DNA of 64,000 nucleotides from Limonium bicolor (taxonomy: Eukaryota > Streptophyta > Magnoliopsida > Caryophyllales > Plumbaginaceae), in contig CM041778.1 of assembly GCA_023374045.1 (NCBI GenBank), positions 366,084,831 to 366,148,830 on the forward strand, given 5' to 3'. A program made the translations under genes and the position numbers. The notes under the pieces were generated by a model. That model was not told the origin of the DNA. It made no database searches and was given only the letters and a program-made list of their open reading frames with translations. Shown piece by piece: positions 11,765-22,568 of the stretch. Positions within the stretch are counted from its first letter, which is position 1, and each line of letters opens with the position of its first letter.

Positions 11765-13611
11765 ATTTCTAAAGGTTAGTTTAAGGTTAGTTAATGATGT
11801 CTAATGAAGGGGATAGTTAGTGGTGATGTTATGAAGTTATGTAGGACGTGTTAGGTGTATTATAAAGACAACCAAGTGGCTGAAAAGTTGTAGTAAAATG
11901 TGAAAGTGAAACAAGTTAAAAATGTCAAGTTATTTAACTAGTTAACGAGGGTAAGTTTTGAGCATTAGACTTTAAACAAACATGTTACCCCGATGTTAAT
12001 AAAAGTACATGTGATGTTGTCAGTTGTTCGAGAATTGCTCGAGGAACATAAATGGACATGATAAAGTGGACTCCGGTGACAGGTATGGTTTTCTTGCAAC
12101 CTGTGTCCTACCGGATTACACCGGCTTGTATGCCAATGTGTTTTTCTGTATGTTTGCCACGTTGTAAGATAAAACATGTAATGAGTTTACAGTAATTCAT
12201 ATATGTGGCGTGTTTAGTTCCGATACCATCTAACCTCGAAAGTGTTAAACCTTAGCTAACTGAGTCTAGGATCACATGAGAGTTTGGTATTCGGATTAAA
12301 CGACCCGAACCGTGGGGCGTTCTAACCACGGCTATGAGTGAGTTAAATGTGTGGTATGTGTATGTGAATGTAGGGATCTTCCTTGTATGTTAACCCAATG
12401 TAATACTGTATGGTGTGTAGGTACGATAGACTCCGTAGTGGAGTTCTAACGAAAAATTAAAAGTAAGTATGTACTAACAGTAGTGAGGAATCCGGTTTGG
12501 CCGGTCGCCGTTGTTTGGGAGTGGGTATCCTTTTTAGCTTTACCCTTCTCTCTGTTATGGTTGTTTCCCTCACGGGTTATGATCTCCCATTAGCTTATCC
12601 CACAAGCTTAGCTATTCTGACTTACGATCGGTTTAGGGGAACATGTGTTTGTGTGGTGAGTTCGGGTCACTAAATCCGATCCATCTTTAGGTAAGTTACT
12701 CGTCCGACTATTAGGGCGGTAATGAGTTTTGTTATAACGAGCTTAACGTGGGGGTGACATCATTCTCTAGGCTCACCAGTGTATTAACTATGTTTGGGCC
12801 GGTTCCTAAGAGATCCGTACCCGTTATGTATGTGTTATGTGTATGTTGCAAAGTTATTGTGATGTGCTGTTATATGTTGCTTAGAAGTGAAATATGAGGA
12901 TCATGGATATGGTTCCTAGTATGTAAAAGGGACGTTTGTGGAAACCCGATAGTGGGTAAATGTCGTCTGTTAAGGTAATAGCTCCGTTAGAGGAGAAATA
13001 CTATAGGGTTGAAGAACTCAAAGAGTGATTGGTTAAGTATAAGTGAGTTGTATATGTTAAGCCCATTGGGGTGAAATGTATCGTGTTGTGAGTTAATGTT
13101 TCACATGCTTGGTTTAAATGTAATCAACTGCATGCTAAGACGACAAATAGTTGTGCGTGGCCCGGTAGCATGTGGGCTGCGGGATTACCATACCAGCAAA
13201 GGTGCTGAGCCCCTGGGGGGCCACCCTTTCTTTCCTTTTCTATTTCAGGTACAAGGAGCTGGAGCCGTTCGAGAGTAGGACGGGGTAGTTGTTGCGTACG
13301 GGTAATTGATGTAATCACTTGTAACCTGTAGGTGTAGTAAGACCGAAATTGTTCTCGGCACTAGTTGTAAATACTCGGTACAGTTGGAAGGTATTTGTAT
13401 AATGAATGTTGGTGTTGATAAAGGGGACTGTAATGTGTAGTTGCTCGGGGATCTAGTCCATCAGACGATACAGTTGTGTAAATGTTAGCCTTGTTAGCCA
13501 CGTGGTGGTTAACGGCGTGTAACACCGATGAGTTAAGTTATGTGATGATGTGTATTTTCCGCTGCAGTTTAATGTTAAGTATGTTGTTGTATGTTGGGGT
13601 GTTACACTAGT

Positions 13612-13987
13612 AACAAGTGTATTCTGGTGAAGAAGTTCAACCAATAATAAAGTGACATCTGTAGAATAAAGCTAGCTGAATGTCCAATATCCGTTATCGA
13701 ATGGGCCCTAAAGGTTGGGGTGTTTGCAGGAGCAGCTCTAAAGGGGTTTACTATGTTCCACTAAACATGGCCCCCAAATTTTTAGGGACCTAAAATTTGG
13801 GTTTTTTTGAAAAAAAAAATTAGAAAGAAAAAATTTGTACAATCAAACAAATAACAAGTTGATTGAAGTTAAAATATTAAGTTTTTAGAAGTCAGATAAA
13901 TAAAGTAATAAGTGAAGATGTTTGGTATTTCGGTACTCACTGACATCCCTTCAACTTCTCACTTCTCTATTCACTTCTTTATTCTAT
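13612..13987. other. Unassigned spacer
   Basis: Non-coding. A self-complementary stretch around 13770-13805 (CCAAATTTTTAGGGACCTAAAATTTGGG-like, imperfect) suggests the edge of a decayed foldback transposon; no termini could be set. Confidence 0.35.
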
Positions 13988-13990
13988 TAA

Positions 13991-14361
13991 GGGGGCGTTT
14001 GTTTTAGGGAAATCAAAAAAGGGAAAGGGAATGGGATTACCCCAAAAACCCTCTATCTTGATTCCTCACCCCTACTAGGAAATGAGATTCCCTTTCTCCA
14101 GTACACGTTGACTGATGACATATGACTATTGACCGATGACAAATGACTAGTGACGGTGATCGGTGAATGTTGACTGGCAAATAATGACCATTGACCGGCA
14201 GCCGGCAACTGTTGACCATTGACCCACGGCCATTGACCGGTAATTTATTTCATTTCCCCACTGAAACAAACAACCGGGAAAATCAAAGGGATTCTTTTCC
14301 ATTCCTCTCCATTCCTTTTTCCTAATTCCATTCCGTTTCCCCCGCTTGAAACAAACACCCC
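13991..14361. mobile_element. PIF/Harbinger-type MITE
   Basis: Terminal inverted repeats GGGGGCGTTTGTTT (left) and GGGGTGTTTGTTT (right, read inward), with TAA flanking both ends (13988-13990 and 14362-14364), the typical 3-bp Harbinger duplication. It is 371 bp with no ORF. The subterminal parts are also complementary (GGGAAA...CCATTCC against AATGGAAT...GGG). The centre is a TGAC-rich direct-repeat block. Confidence 0.75.
14108..14237 (+). promoter_or_regulatory. Cluster of seven W-box (TTGACY) motifs inside the MITE
   Basis: TTGACT or TTGACC occurs at about 14108, 14129, 14170, 14191, 14212, 14219 and 14233, all on the plus strand. TTGACY is the known core of WRKY transcription factor sites. 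The cluster arises from a degenerate tandem repeat with ATGAC/GTGAC variants in between. Binding is inferred, not shown. Confidence 0.6.
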
Positions 14362-14640
14362 TAACTATTATCAACATTTTTTTCTCTACTTCTCTCTCCC
14401 TGGATGTCTGGTCTTCTACTCTTCTCACACTATTTGCACTGCCTGCTGCTGTCTCACATACAACATACTCCATTTGATTTTCATTTTGTTAATCACCCCT
14501 CCCTACTGCTGTCTCGAACTTCATTTTCGATTGAAAAAAAAAAGAAATCGCCTAATGTTGCAGCGCTGCTATCCCACATAAAGCATATCCAGTTATTCAC
14601 ATTCACGTGAGCCGAGACGTGATGTTACATGACTCTTCAA

Positions 14641-15120
14641 GAGGACACGAATCCAAGGGAAGCTATGGAGTTCCTTCATAGTCAGTGGCCAAATCTTTCA
14701 GTACTACTAGCTTTCTCAAGGAGAAAATTCCTCATGCTTTTCAATTCGAATCGTGAAGCTAAGGATGCCATTAACCGGGCATAATCTTTAGACAAGGACT
14801 CTGGTGGGATAGAAGTGCGGCATTGGGCATGGGAGGACCAAGTGGAGAAGCGAAAGACGTGGATTGTTATACGTGGAATTCCTCTTCATGCTTGGAACAA
14901 GGTTAGTGCATAAAATTGCTCAAACAGTAGGAGATGTCATTAAGATAGAAGAGGAAGATAACCAGTTTATGGAGAATGCCGAAATTTGGGTCCATATAGA
15001 AACTTCAACGCTACAAATGATAAACAGGAAAATAACAGTAAAAGTCGAGGGTCATGATTTTCCCGTGTCCATAGTTGAAACGGGTGACGTGGGGATCATC
15101 ACAATACTACAGACCCCATA
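14641..15120 (+). pseudogene. DUF4283-like LINE ORF1 fragment
   Basis: Reading across frames gives an N-terminal part with EFLHSQWPNLSVLLAF, then WIVIRGIPLHAWNKV and GDVIKIEEEDNQFMENAEIW. The pattern 'W..IRG.PLHAWN' followed by a G-(D/E)-(V/I) strand is characteristic of the DUF4283 RNA-binding-like domain of plant L1 ORF1 and LTR-related proteins. Stops and frameshifts (for example near 14783 and 14905) break it. The following frame at 15204-15612 is probably the same protein continued, rich in Ser, Asp and Asn and without a recognised fold. Confidence 0.6.
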
Positions 15121-15612
15121 GAGAGTATTGTACAATTTCCGCAGGATGAGGATGCCAATTCCAGCGTCAACGCATTGTTGTTAATGTTGACTATTCGTAG
15201 AATATGAAAGGGGGAGATGCTGGATGTTTAGCCGCTGCTTGTAATATTCCTGATGATAAGGGGAGCCAGTCCCAAGACAAGTCAGATAATGGTAGCCCGA
15301 CAACTTCTGTAGCGCTGCAATGTATGCGCTGCTCCAGTTCTGCTGCCAATGCGACACATCCCCATGCGCACAATCCGAATGAAATAGTGGAGGATGACAA
15401 AATCCTGCAACCGGCGAGCGCGATTTCTAAAGATGTTGTTAACCCTGAGTTAGGTCTGACAGAAGTGCAAGAAACGGGAAAGTCAAGTCCCGAGAATCTT
15501 GCAGAGACATTTATCACAGTGGGCCCGGGGTTGGCTATCTCGAATTTGAGTAGAAAGTTATTAAGGAGACACCATAAGGTAATTTCCAGCAGACGCCTAT
15601 CTTACCTGAAAG

Positions 15613-16179
15613 TAGAGGTGATCATTCGGGCGGCGGGCCGGGTTCGGGCCGGGCCAGAGGAAAATTTTAGGTCCGTCGGGCCTATTTTCAAAAACCAAGC
15701 CCGGTTTTTTACATGTTCGGGTCGGGCCGGGCTAGGCCCGGTTTTTTCCAGACTTTGCCAAAGCCCGGCCCGCCCGGCCCGGTTTTTTAATTTTTTTAAT
15801 ATAAAGTAATAAAAAAAATTTAAAATTAATATATTTTAATATATTAATATATAACTTATTTAAAATTAATATATTATATATATAACTTATTTAAAATTTA
15901 TATATTATATATATTTTTTGTATATATTATAAAATTAAATATGTTATATTACATTTTAAAATATATATAAATAATATAAAATCGGGCCGGGCCGAGCTTG
16001 CCCACGGCTCAAAAAATGTGTCGCGGCCCGGCCCGGTTTTTTTTCGGGCCTAATTTTATGTCCAGGCCCGCCCGGAAGTCCTATCGGGTTCGGGCTCGTC
16101 GGGCTTTTTACGGGTCGGGTCGGACCGGCTGCCGGGCCGGGTCGGACCGGTGCCGCCGGACACATTATGATCAGCTCTA
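15613..16179. mobile_element. Non-autonomous hAT element (GGCC-rich shoulders, A/T core)
   Basis: Terminal inverted repeats TAGAGGTGATCAT and TAGAGCTGATCAT (12 of 13 identical), with a perfect 8-bp duplication CCTGAAAG at 15605-15612 and 16180-16187, both hallmarks of hAT. Subterminal regions are dense in GGGCCGGGC and its complement (about 15630-15790 and 15985-16150) around an almost pure A/T core (about 15785-15980). It inserted into the LINE ORF1. Confidence 0.88.
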
Positions 16180-16720
16180 CCTGAAAGCAGCGATTACGAA
16201 GTGGACAAATTTAATGAGAAATCAGGGGGCCCAAGTCCCGAAATTCAGAGGCATATTATGGTAGGTTTCTCTTCCCAGGAACTTATTACGCTGAATTTAG
16301 ATGAAACAAAGGAGACGGGGCTTGGCCCAAGTCCCAAAAATCAGAAGCTAGGGGATTTGAAGGAGCATTGTCCAGAAGAGACAATTTTGGAGGAGACCTC
16401 CGGGAGTGAGGGAGAGAAACAGTCACCTTCTCCAGATCAAATTATTTCGAGAGGTGCAGAGAGTGGTGGGACCCCTTTAGAGAATTTATCAGTAGATAAG
16501 GAAGGGTAGACCTAGTTGTTGAATTATTTCACAATACCCCACCAAAGCCAAGGAATACTATTCCAGCAAGGAATGAAACAGGTAAAATCATCAATCCAGA
16601 TGCAGAAGCAGTTGAGTGCATCGACTTATTAAGGTAGTTAGGTTGCCACGTGCCGAATCCAACCCAGACCAAAGCAAATATTCTCATCCAAATCTATAAA
16701 CAACTGTGAAATTAAGGGGC
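16180..16720 (+). pseudogene. LINE ORF1 C-terminal part, copy 1
   Basis: Continuation of the ORF after the hAT MITE, open to 16507 and then broken by stops. The last portion reads FHNTPPKPRNTIPARNETGK, then INPDAEAVECIDLL and VPNPTQTKANI, matching the C terminus of the ORF at 48890-49834. No known domain is recognised here. Conservation of this tail between two otherwise diverged copies suggests it is a functional part of the protein. Confidence 0.55.
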
Positions 16721-17439
16721 CTAAATGGTGGGTCTTTGTTATTCGGGATAAGGTAGAGCTAGGGATTCGATTTTGTGATGGGAGCTAGTGGGTTTATGAA
16801 TAGTGCCAAGGTACGAAAAATAGGATTTCTAAGTCTGATGTTGGTTATGTTTGTCACTTGGGTTCCAAGGGGAGTTAGGTGGTGCTTCTCAAAGATGGCC
16901 CCTTTATTTTGCCGGGTTCTTGTTACGTGCTTAGCCTTTTCAGATTTGAGTGTAGGTTGTCACTTAGTTTGGCTGGTGTTTGTCCGTAGAGTCTCGTTAT
17001 ATCCCCCTAGGTTGAAGGTTTGTATGTTTATATTTGGATACATTGGGTACTCTTTTTCCTTCCTTAGTTTTTTCCCACTCGGTTTTGCTTAGGGTGGTTT
17101 TAATGAGGACCAATCTTTTTCCTTGCACCTAGTCTTCCAGGCAATGTTTATTAATAAAATGCCTTTAAGTCCAAATTATCAATAAAAAAGTGGTAATGAA
17201 AAACATCATCAGTTCATCTTCATCCTTTCATATATACATACATACTAAACTCGTAGATATTTCATGTTTGTTGACCTGTCTGTTGCTTTGTTACTTGTTG
17301 TGCAGTGCAACAAGGAGATTGGGCGGTGGCACACGGCTGCGGTGAGACTACGATGACACTATTATGCATATATACATACTAAATCTTCAACGTTTGATTA
17401 AAAAATCTCATGTTCTATTATTCCAACTTCTTAATTTCT

Positions 17440-19700
17440 TGTAGGCTATATTGTTGTCATTCACTAAGGTTATTTTAGTATGTGATCTAGGATTAGAAAA
17501 AATGATTCTAGACATGAAAAACACAAGAAAAAAAAAGAAATTTGAGAAGTTATGTTTGTCTCAACAAGGAGGTCTCAGTAAATTTATTGTGCGTGATAGG
17601 AAAGAAATGATGTCAAACATGCTATTATTGATGAAGTAGTGCCGCTAGATAATAAAAATATATCTGAGGATGATGTGGAAGTGGAGCCTATTGTCAATGA
17701 TGTTGAGAAAGATAATGTTGATTTAATCAATTCAAAAACTGATGATGTTAATAAGGATACCGAAGGTACTAAAAATATTGTTGATGACACAAAATTATAG
17801 TCATTAGAAACTCTTTTGCTACATATATATGATCCAAGTATATGAGATTCTCTTGATTCTAAAATGATTGATGTTTTAGTGGCTAAGAGTCCTAAAAGAG
17901 ATTTGCCAATTGCGAATGGTCCTAAAGATAAGTTTTCCAAAAAAATTCTTCGAGCTTTTATACTAGAGTTTTACCAAATGGGGAAAGAGTGATAGAGATT
18001 ATCTTGTGAACTAGAAAGAGGTTGACAAATTGTTTTGTTTTTGCTGTAAATTGTTTAAAAATAACTTGGAAAAGGTCAACTAGTAAGTGAGGGCTTTAGA
18101 GATTGGGCACATACTAGCAGTAGGCTCAAAGAGCATGAGACAAGTGTGGAACATCTAAGAAATATGGCATCTTGGTATGAGTTGCGTTTAAGGCTCATGA
18201 CTCATCAAACAATTGATAAAGCAGCTTAAGCACAGTTGGAGAAAGAAAGAGATCATTGGAAAAAATGTGGTTTAGAATAGTTTCAGTTGTGAAATTTCTT
18301 GGTAAGCATAATATTGCTTTTCGTGGTAAGAAAGAAAAGTTGCACTGATCCAGTTGTTCAAGAGCATGTTAAGCGCATTACAAGTGATGATCTTCATGTT
18401 TATTATTTAGGTCATAACACCCCAAATGAGTTGATACTTTTGCTTGTTTCTACAATAAAATCGGAGATCATTAAGAAAATTAAGCAAGCAAAGTACTTCT
18501 CTATGCTTCTTGATTGTACTCCTAATTCAGTCACCAAGGAGAAAATGTCATTGATTATTTGATATGTTTCAATTTCGTCTAGTGTTATTCATATTGAGAA
18601 GTCTTTTTAGAATTTTTAAGTGTGAATGATATTAGGGGTCATGGGCTTTTTGATGTTTTGCTTGCTGAAATGAAGTCTCTTGATCTCGAATGGACAATAT
18701 TAGAGGTCAAGGTTATGATAATGGATCAAATATGAAAGGAAAACATTGAGGAGTGCAAAAAAAACTTTTATATTTAAATCCTAGAGATTTTTTATACTGC
18801 TTGTGACTGACCTGTTAGTATGTGATATGGCTAACACTAGGTGAAAAAGCTATAGACTTTTTTGGGATCATACAATGAATGTACATAATTTTTGCATGTT
18901 CTACAAAGAGATGATGGATTTCGAAAGACAATGTAAAAGGACTAACTCTAAAATCATTGTCATCTACTCGTTGGGAAAGTCGTGTTGATAGTGTTAAAGC
19001 TATAAGATTTCAAATAGTGGAAATATGTGAAGCTTTACTTCAAGTTGCAGAGTTTGACAATGACTCTAAAATAAGAAGTGAGGCTAAATCGTTAGCAGCA
19101 AATGAGCTTGGTGATTATAAATTTATAATTGCAATAGTTATTTGGTATGATATATTGTCTATAGTTAATTTGGTTAGAAAGCATCTACAATCAAGGGATA
19201 TGCTTATTGATGTAGCTATTGAGGAAGTGAAACGTTCATTCTTTGAGAAGTATAGAGATACGGGCTATTGTAGTGGTGTGGACATTGCTAAAGAAATTTC
19301 TCTTGAAATGAATGTTGATCTTGTGTTTCCTATGAGGCATGAGATTCGTAAACAACACTTTGATGAGAATTCAAATGATATGCATGTACTATCTTTTGAG
19401 GAATCGTTTCGAGTAAATTATTTCTTATACATTGTTGATCAAGCAACTGTTTCCCTTTAACAAAAGGTTTGAACAATACAAAGAATATGAAAATATTTTT
19501 GTTTTTTATTTACACCACAAAAGCGACATCCTTTGGATGATATGAGTCTAAGTTCTTGTTGTACTCATCTTGAAAATGCTCTTAAAATTTTTGGACCATC
19601 TGATGTTGATGGACATTATTTGACAGTGGAGCTTAAGTTGCTTAGTGAATTATTGTCTAGTGAAAAATGGAGCCTATTGGTATTTTGAAGCTTTTGAAGC
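17440..19700 (+). pseudogene. Decayed hAT transposase (TTF-type zinc finger / DUF4371-type)
   Basis: Broken reading frames together resemble the plant hAT transposases annotated as zinc finger MYM-type protein 1-like. An N-terminal KKKKFEKLCLSQQGGLSKFI is followed by an acidic stretch. A TTF-like part comes next (FCFCCK-type remnant near 18030, then [20 protein letters not shown]). A DUF4371 segment follows (GHNTPNELILLLVSTIKSEI and KQAKYFSMLLDCTP at 18299-18562). The central transposase region is at 18957-19460, with the diagnostic SSTRWESRVDSVKAIR and SFEESFRVNYF. A C-terminal ASCCTHLENAL-type remnant lies near 19545-19700. Many stops are present; terminal repeats were not found. Confidence 0.75.
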
Positions 19701-19974
19701 AGTTAGGTTATTTTCCTAACGTAATTATTGCCTACAGAAGTTTTTTGACTATTCCGGTAAATACATCTAAGTGACGTGTTACACGTGGCGAAGGGTTATT
19801 CACGATTGCAACTACCGCAAGACCAAATGTTTCACCATATTCTCCATGAACTCCATATAGGAATCCTCGTCTTCAAGTATACCTCTTTCTTGTCCACCCA
19901 CATTGTCCATGCTATTTGAACATAATATGAAATAGTTTATTTTATTCGAAACATGGTATCATAAGCATGATATT

Positions 19975-22461
19975 TGTAACACCCTGGATTTTGCCTTAAA
20001 ACATAGGTTATTAAATTACAAAACTAACGACGCAAACAGCTTCGAAAACGGACTCCAAACGAGTCTTAAAAATGCAAATAAAGCTTGGTCCGAACTTGTG
20101 TCCGGACATGGAAGGTTTGGTCACAAGCCGAGAAAACTAAACCGCGGAAATCCAATAGTCCGAACTTGTGTCCGGACTTTGAAGTTCGGACACAAGGCGA
20201 GTCAAAAGTTTGAAAATCCTTTACGCGCGTCCGAACGTTGGTCCGAGTTTGCAAGTTCGGACACAAGTCGAGACTTGCAAGTCGATCCCGCCCTCGCATG
20301 CTGTCCGAACGTTGATGTTCGGACAGTAGTTCGGACACGACAAAACAGAGAAAAATCACTTGAACTCTCGGGGCCTATCCGAACATGGATGTCCGGACGG
20401 ACGTTTGGACAGGTACTGAAATGCACTTTAAAGTGCCGAAACAGAGTAGAACCAACAAACAATCTAACACAAAAAGGTTATAAATGACAGAAACTCATTT
20501 CAACTAGTTTATTCCAAAATTCAAGGTTAACAACTCACTGTAACAATGCTTAATCATAACCACAATCTCCAGAAGAGCTAAACGAAATTAATCCATCTGA
20601 AAAGTTAACAAAAGTAGCGGAATTGCAAAATCCAAATGGGCGTTACCGCCACACTCTAACAAAGAGTGCTCAGGCTCTAAACCACCAATCCAAAAGACCC
20701 AAAACATTTTCAAGTTGCAAAACAATATAATCCCGAAACACAACTCAACTCAAAAACATACGAAGAGTTTATCCAGTCATCCTAAGCTATGTGATAGCGT
20801 GTCCCAATCCCCAACTCAGCCATGAGTACCTGCGAGCATAAAACAACAATAGAAAACGCGAAGGGATTGCACAAATCAGTGAAACTGAGTAAACATTGCC
20901 TCAACTTGTAAACTACATTTTGAAACTAATTTTACATTTGCAAAACATCAACTCACACCATAACGTTAACTAATTTCACCAACTCCAAATCACCATTAGC
21001 AAAACATTTCGGGGAAGAACTTTCAAAGAATCAGATTAATTGGTATACACGGACGACACCCAATTAGGGGTCGCAACAAATAGAATCCCACCTCACTCTA
21101 CGTCCTTAAGTGTGCACACCCCCCAGAAGGTAACTTATGACCCAAAGGAGTAGATCATTAGAGCTTAACTGCAAGTAATGTCTGCAGGCAAAAATAATAA
21201 GAATATCCATGGGGTACATAGTACCAATAGTTCCACGGAGCGCCAATAAGGCACCAACAATATACACGGAGCACCAAGAGGTACCAACAATCCCAATAAC
21301 CAATTCAAAGAAAGTCTCCCAAAACATTTATTCAAACCCTTTTTCAAAACATCTCACCAGAGTACACAAGAGAAATAATTCCCGAACTTCCACAATATCA
21401 GAAACCACAGTAATTCCAATCCATCGATATTTCACAAAACACAGAGGTAGAGAATGTTAAGCACAACATTTACCTGGATACACTCACAGCCACATAATCA
21501 CTCAGCAAGATCAGTAGTAGCGTCCGTCAGGGAATTCGGTGTCTAGAATTGTAAGTAGAAGCATAATCAGAAACTACTCGAATACTAACGAATTAATTAT
21601 CGAACCTTACCAATTGATTCCCCTTACCCTTCTACCTGATCCGGCACCAGAGGAGCAGCCTAACGGCGATGGGAAAACAAGGGCGTGAATTTAAGAGAGG
21701 TTTAGAGCTTGAGGAAAGAAAGGAGCGTGATAGTAGTGCGTTGAAGGAGATGCCGATCGCGATACTGATCGTGCAGTTAAATAGGGAATAAATAGAATAA
21801 TAAGGATAGTTTATAATAATTAATTTAATAAGTAAAGCTAGTGATCAGCATCCAAAATAATTTTGAAGATGAATTAATAATTACTACAACAATAACAACT
21901 TGAAAGTTGAGTAATTGAGAAACGTTAAAATGTTGGAAGGGTCTAGATTCCTGAGTTAGAAATAAGTAGATATTATTAGTTAAAGTAAAAATAGGAGAAA
22001 GGCTAGCTGGTTGTTAGTAAAGGATGAGAAAGATTGTTTAAAATATAAATAAATAAATAGAAGCTGAATAAATAGTTAGGAGATAGTTGAGAGCCAGGAT
22101 AACGGAGAGTGCATTTATTGTTTAATATAATTTAGGAAGAGGAAGATATTTTAGGAAGAAGTAAAATTTAACTTGTATTCTTGGTTGTAACAAATAACAG
22201 CGAAAACGATACTACTAATGCTTATTAATTATTGGTAGCAAAATCTGATTTGACTCTCAAAACCAGGAGTATACTCATATAATGTCGGTGGAAATAAAGG
22301 AGTTTAAGTTGTTGTAATTGTTTTGAGAATAAGATGAATATATATATATATAGCTCCTCTGGGCCTCCATCAATATCATTCCCGACTATCTATATTATAG
22401 AGTCACGTTCACCCCCACTATGTGTTAATTTAATCCTATGCCACAATTTACGGGTATTTCA
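19975..22461 (-). repeat. 3' LTR of the Gypsy element
   Basis: 2,487 bp; on the element's strand it runs from TGAAATACCCG to GGGTGTTACA. It matches the LTR at 27559-30049 nearly base for base apart from scattered substitutions and small indels. It contains a hairpin array at 20087-20414, a (TA)n stretch near 22333-22351 and a pyrimidine-rich leader near 21660-21740 on the element's strand. Open frames seen on both strands of the array are by-products of the repeat. Confidence 0.95.
20087..20414. repeat. Hairpin array D in the 3' LTR: five units
   Basis: Units start near 20087, 20159, 20229, 20303 and 20376, a period of about 72 bp. Core arms are GTCCGAACTT and AAGTTCGGAC. Several units can instead pair CTTGTGTCCG with CGGACACAAG using overlapping bases, giving two mutually exclusive hairpins. 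It lies about 110 bp from the LTR 3' end on the element's strand. Confidence 0.88.
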
Positions 22462-22480
22462 TCTCATCCCCCTTAAAAGA
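22462..22480 (-). other. Polypurine tract of the Gypsy element
   Basis: On the minus strand TCTTTTAAGGGGGATGAGA lies directly upstream of the 3' LTR, the expected position for the plus-strand DNA primer. Confidence 0.85.
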
Positions 22481-22568
22481 AAGCTTCGCCCTCGAAGCTA
22501 AGCCTAAATGATACTCTAACTAGTAGGCTGATTCTACATGCTGAGTTCAACTGGACTTGACATAGGTC

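Larger units (their letters stand above)
9944..13606 (+). mobile_element. Solo LTR C, long-LTR Gypsy-type family
   Basis: Starts TGAAATACCCC and ends TTGGGGTGTTACA, flanked by a perfect 5-bp duplication CTAGT (9939-9943 and 13607-13611). It is 3.66 kb with no gag/pol and no second LTR. It shares its 5' start, a palindrome about 265 bp in, a C/T-rich leader near 10620-10690 and a conserved 3' end with LTRs A and E. An AAG|GTAAGG donor-like site lies near 10905 and a polypyrimidine-CAG|GTAC acceptor-like site near 13248, with the hairpin array between them. Confidence 0.82.
14640..17192 (+). mobile_element. LINE-like non-LTR element, copy 1 (ORF1-only), interrupted
   Basis: A DUF4283-type ORF1 remnant (14641-15120) is followed by a low-complexity acidic/Ser-rich tail, a conserved C-terminal segment (about 16505-16700) and a 3' tail resembling plant L1 elements: GGGTACTCTTTTTCC, TTTTTTCCCACTCGG and GGTTTTAATGAGG at about 17045-17125, ending in an A-rich tract near 17183. 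The second copy at 48762-50271 shares the same C-terminal protein segment and 3' tail. No endonuclease or RT ORF is present. The 5' edge is approximate. A hAT MITE splits the ORF at 15613-16179. Confidence 0.6.

Noticed and set aside
19941..19974. Copia primer-binding site (TGGTATCATAAGC) left of the Gypsy element
   Set aside because: Only partly matches the tRNA-iMet complement, and no gag follows on the other side of the Gypsy insertion.
20066..20487. Open frames with VRTSKSGHKFG-type repeats in the Gypsy LTRs (also 27650-28073)
   Set aside because: Same reason: period-72 array read in multiple frames; the two LTR copies keep no single frame.
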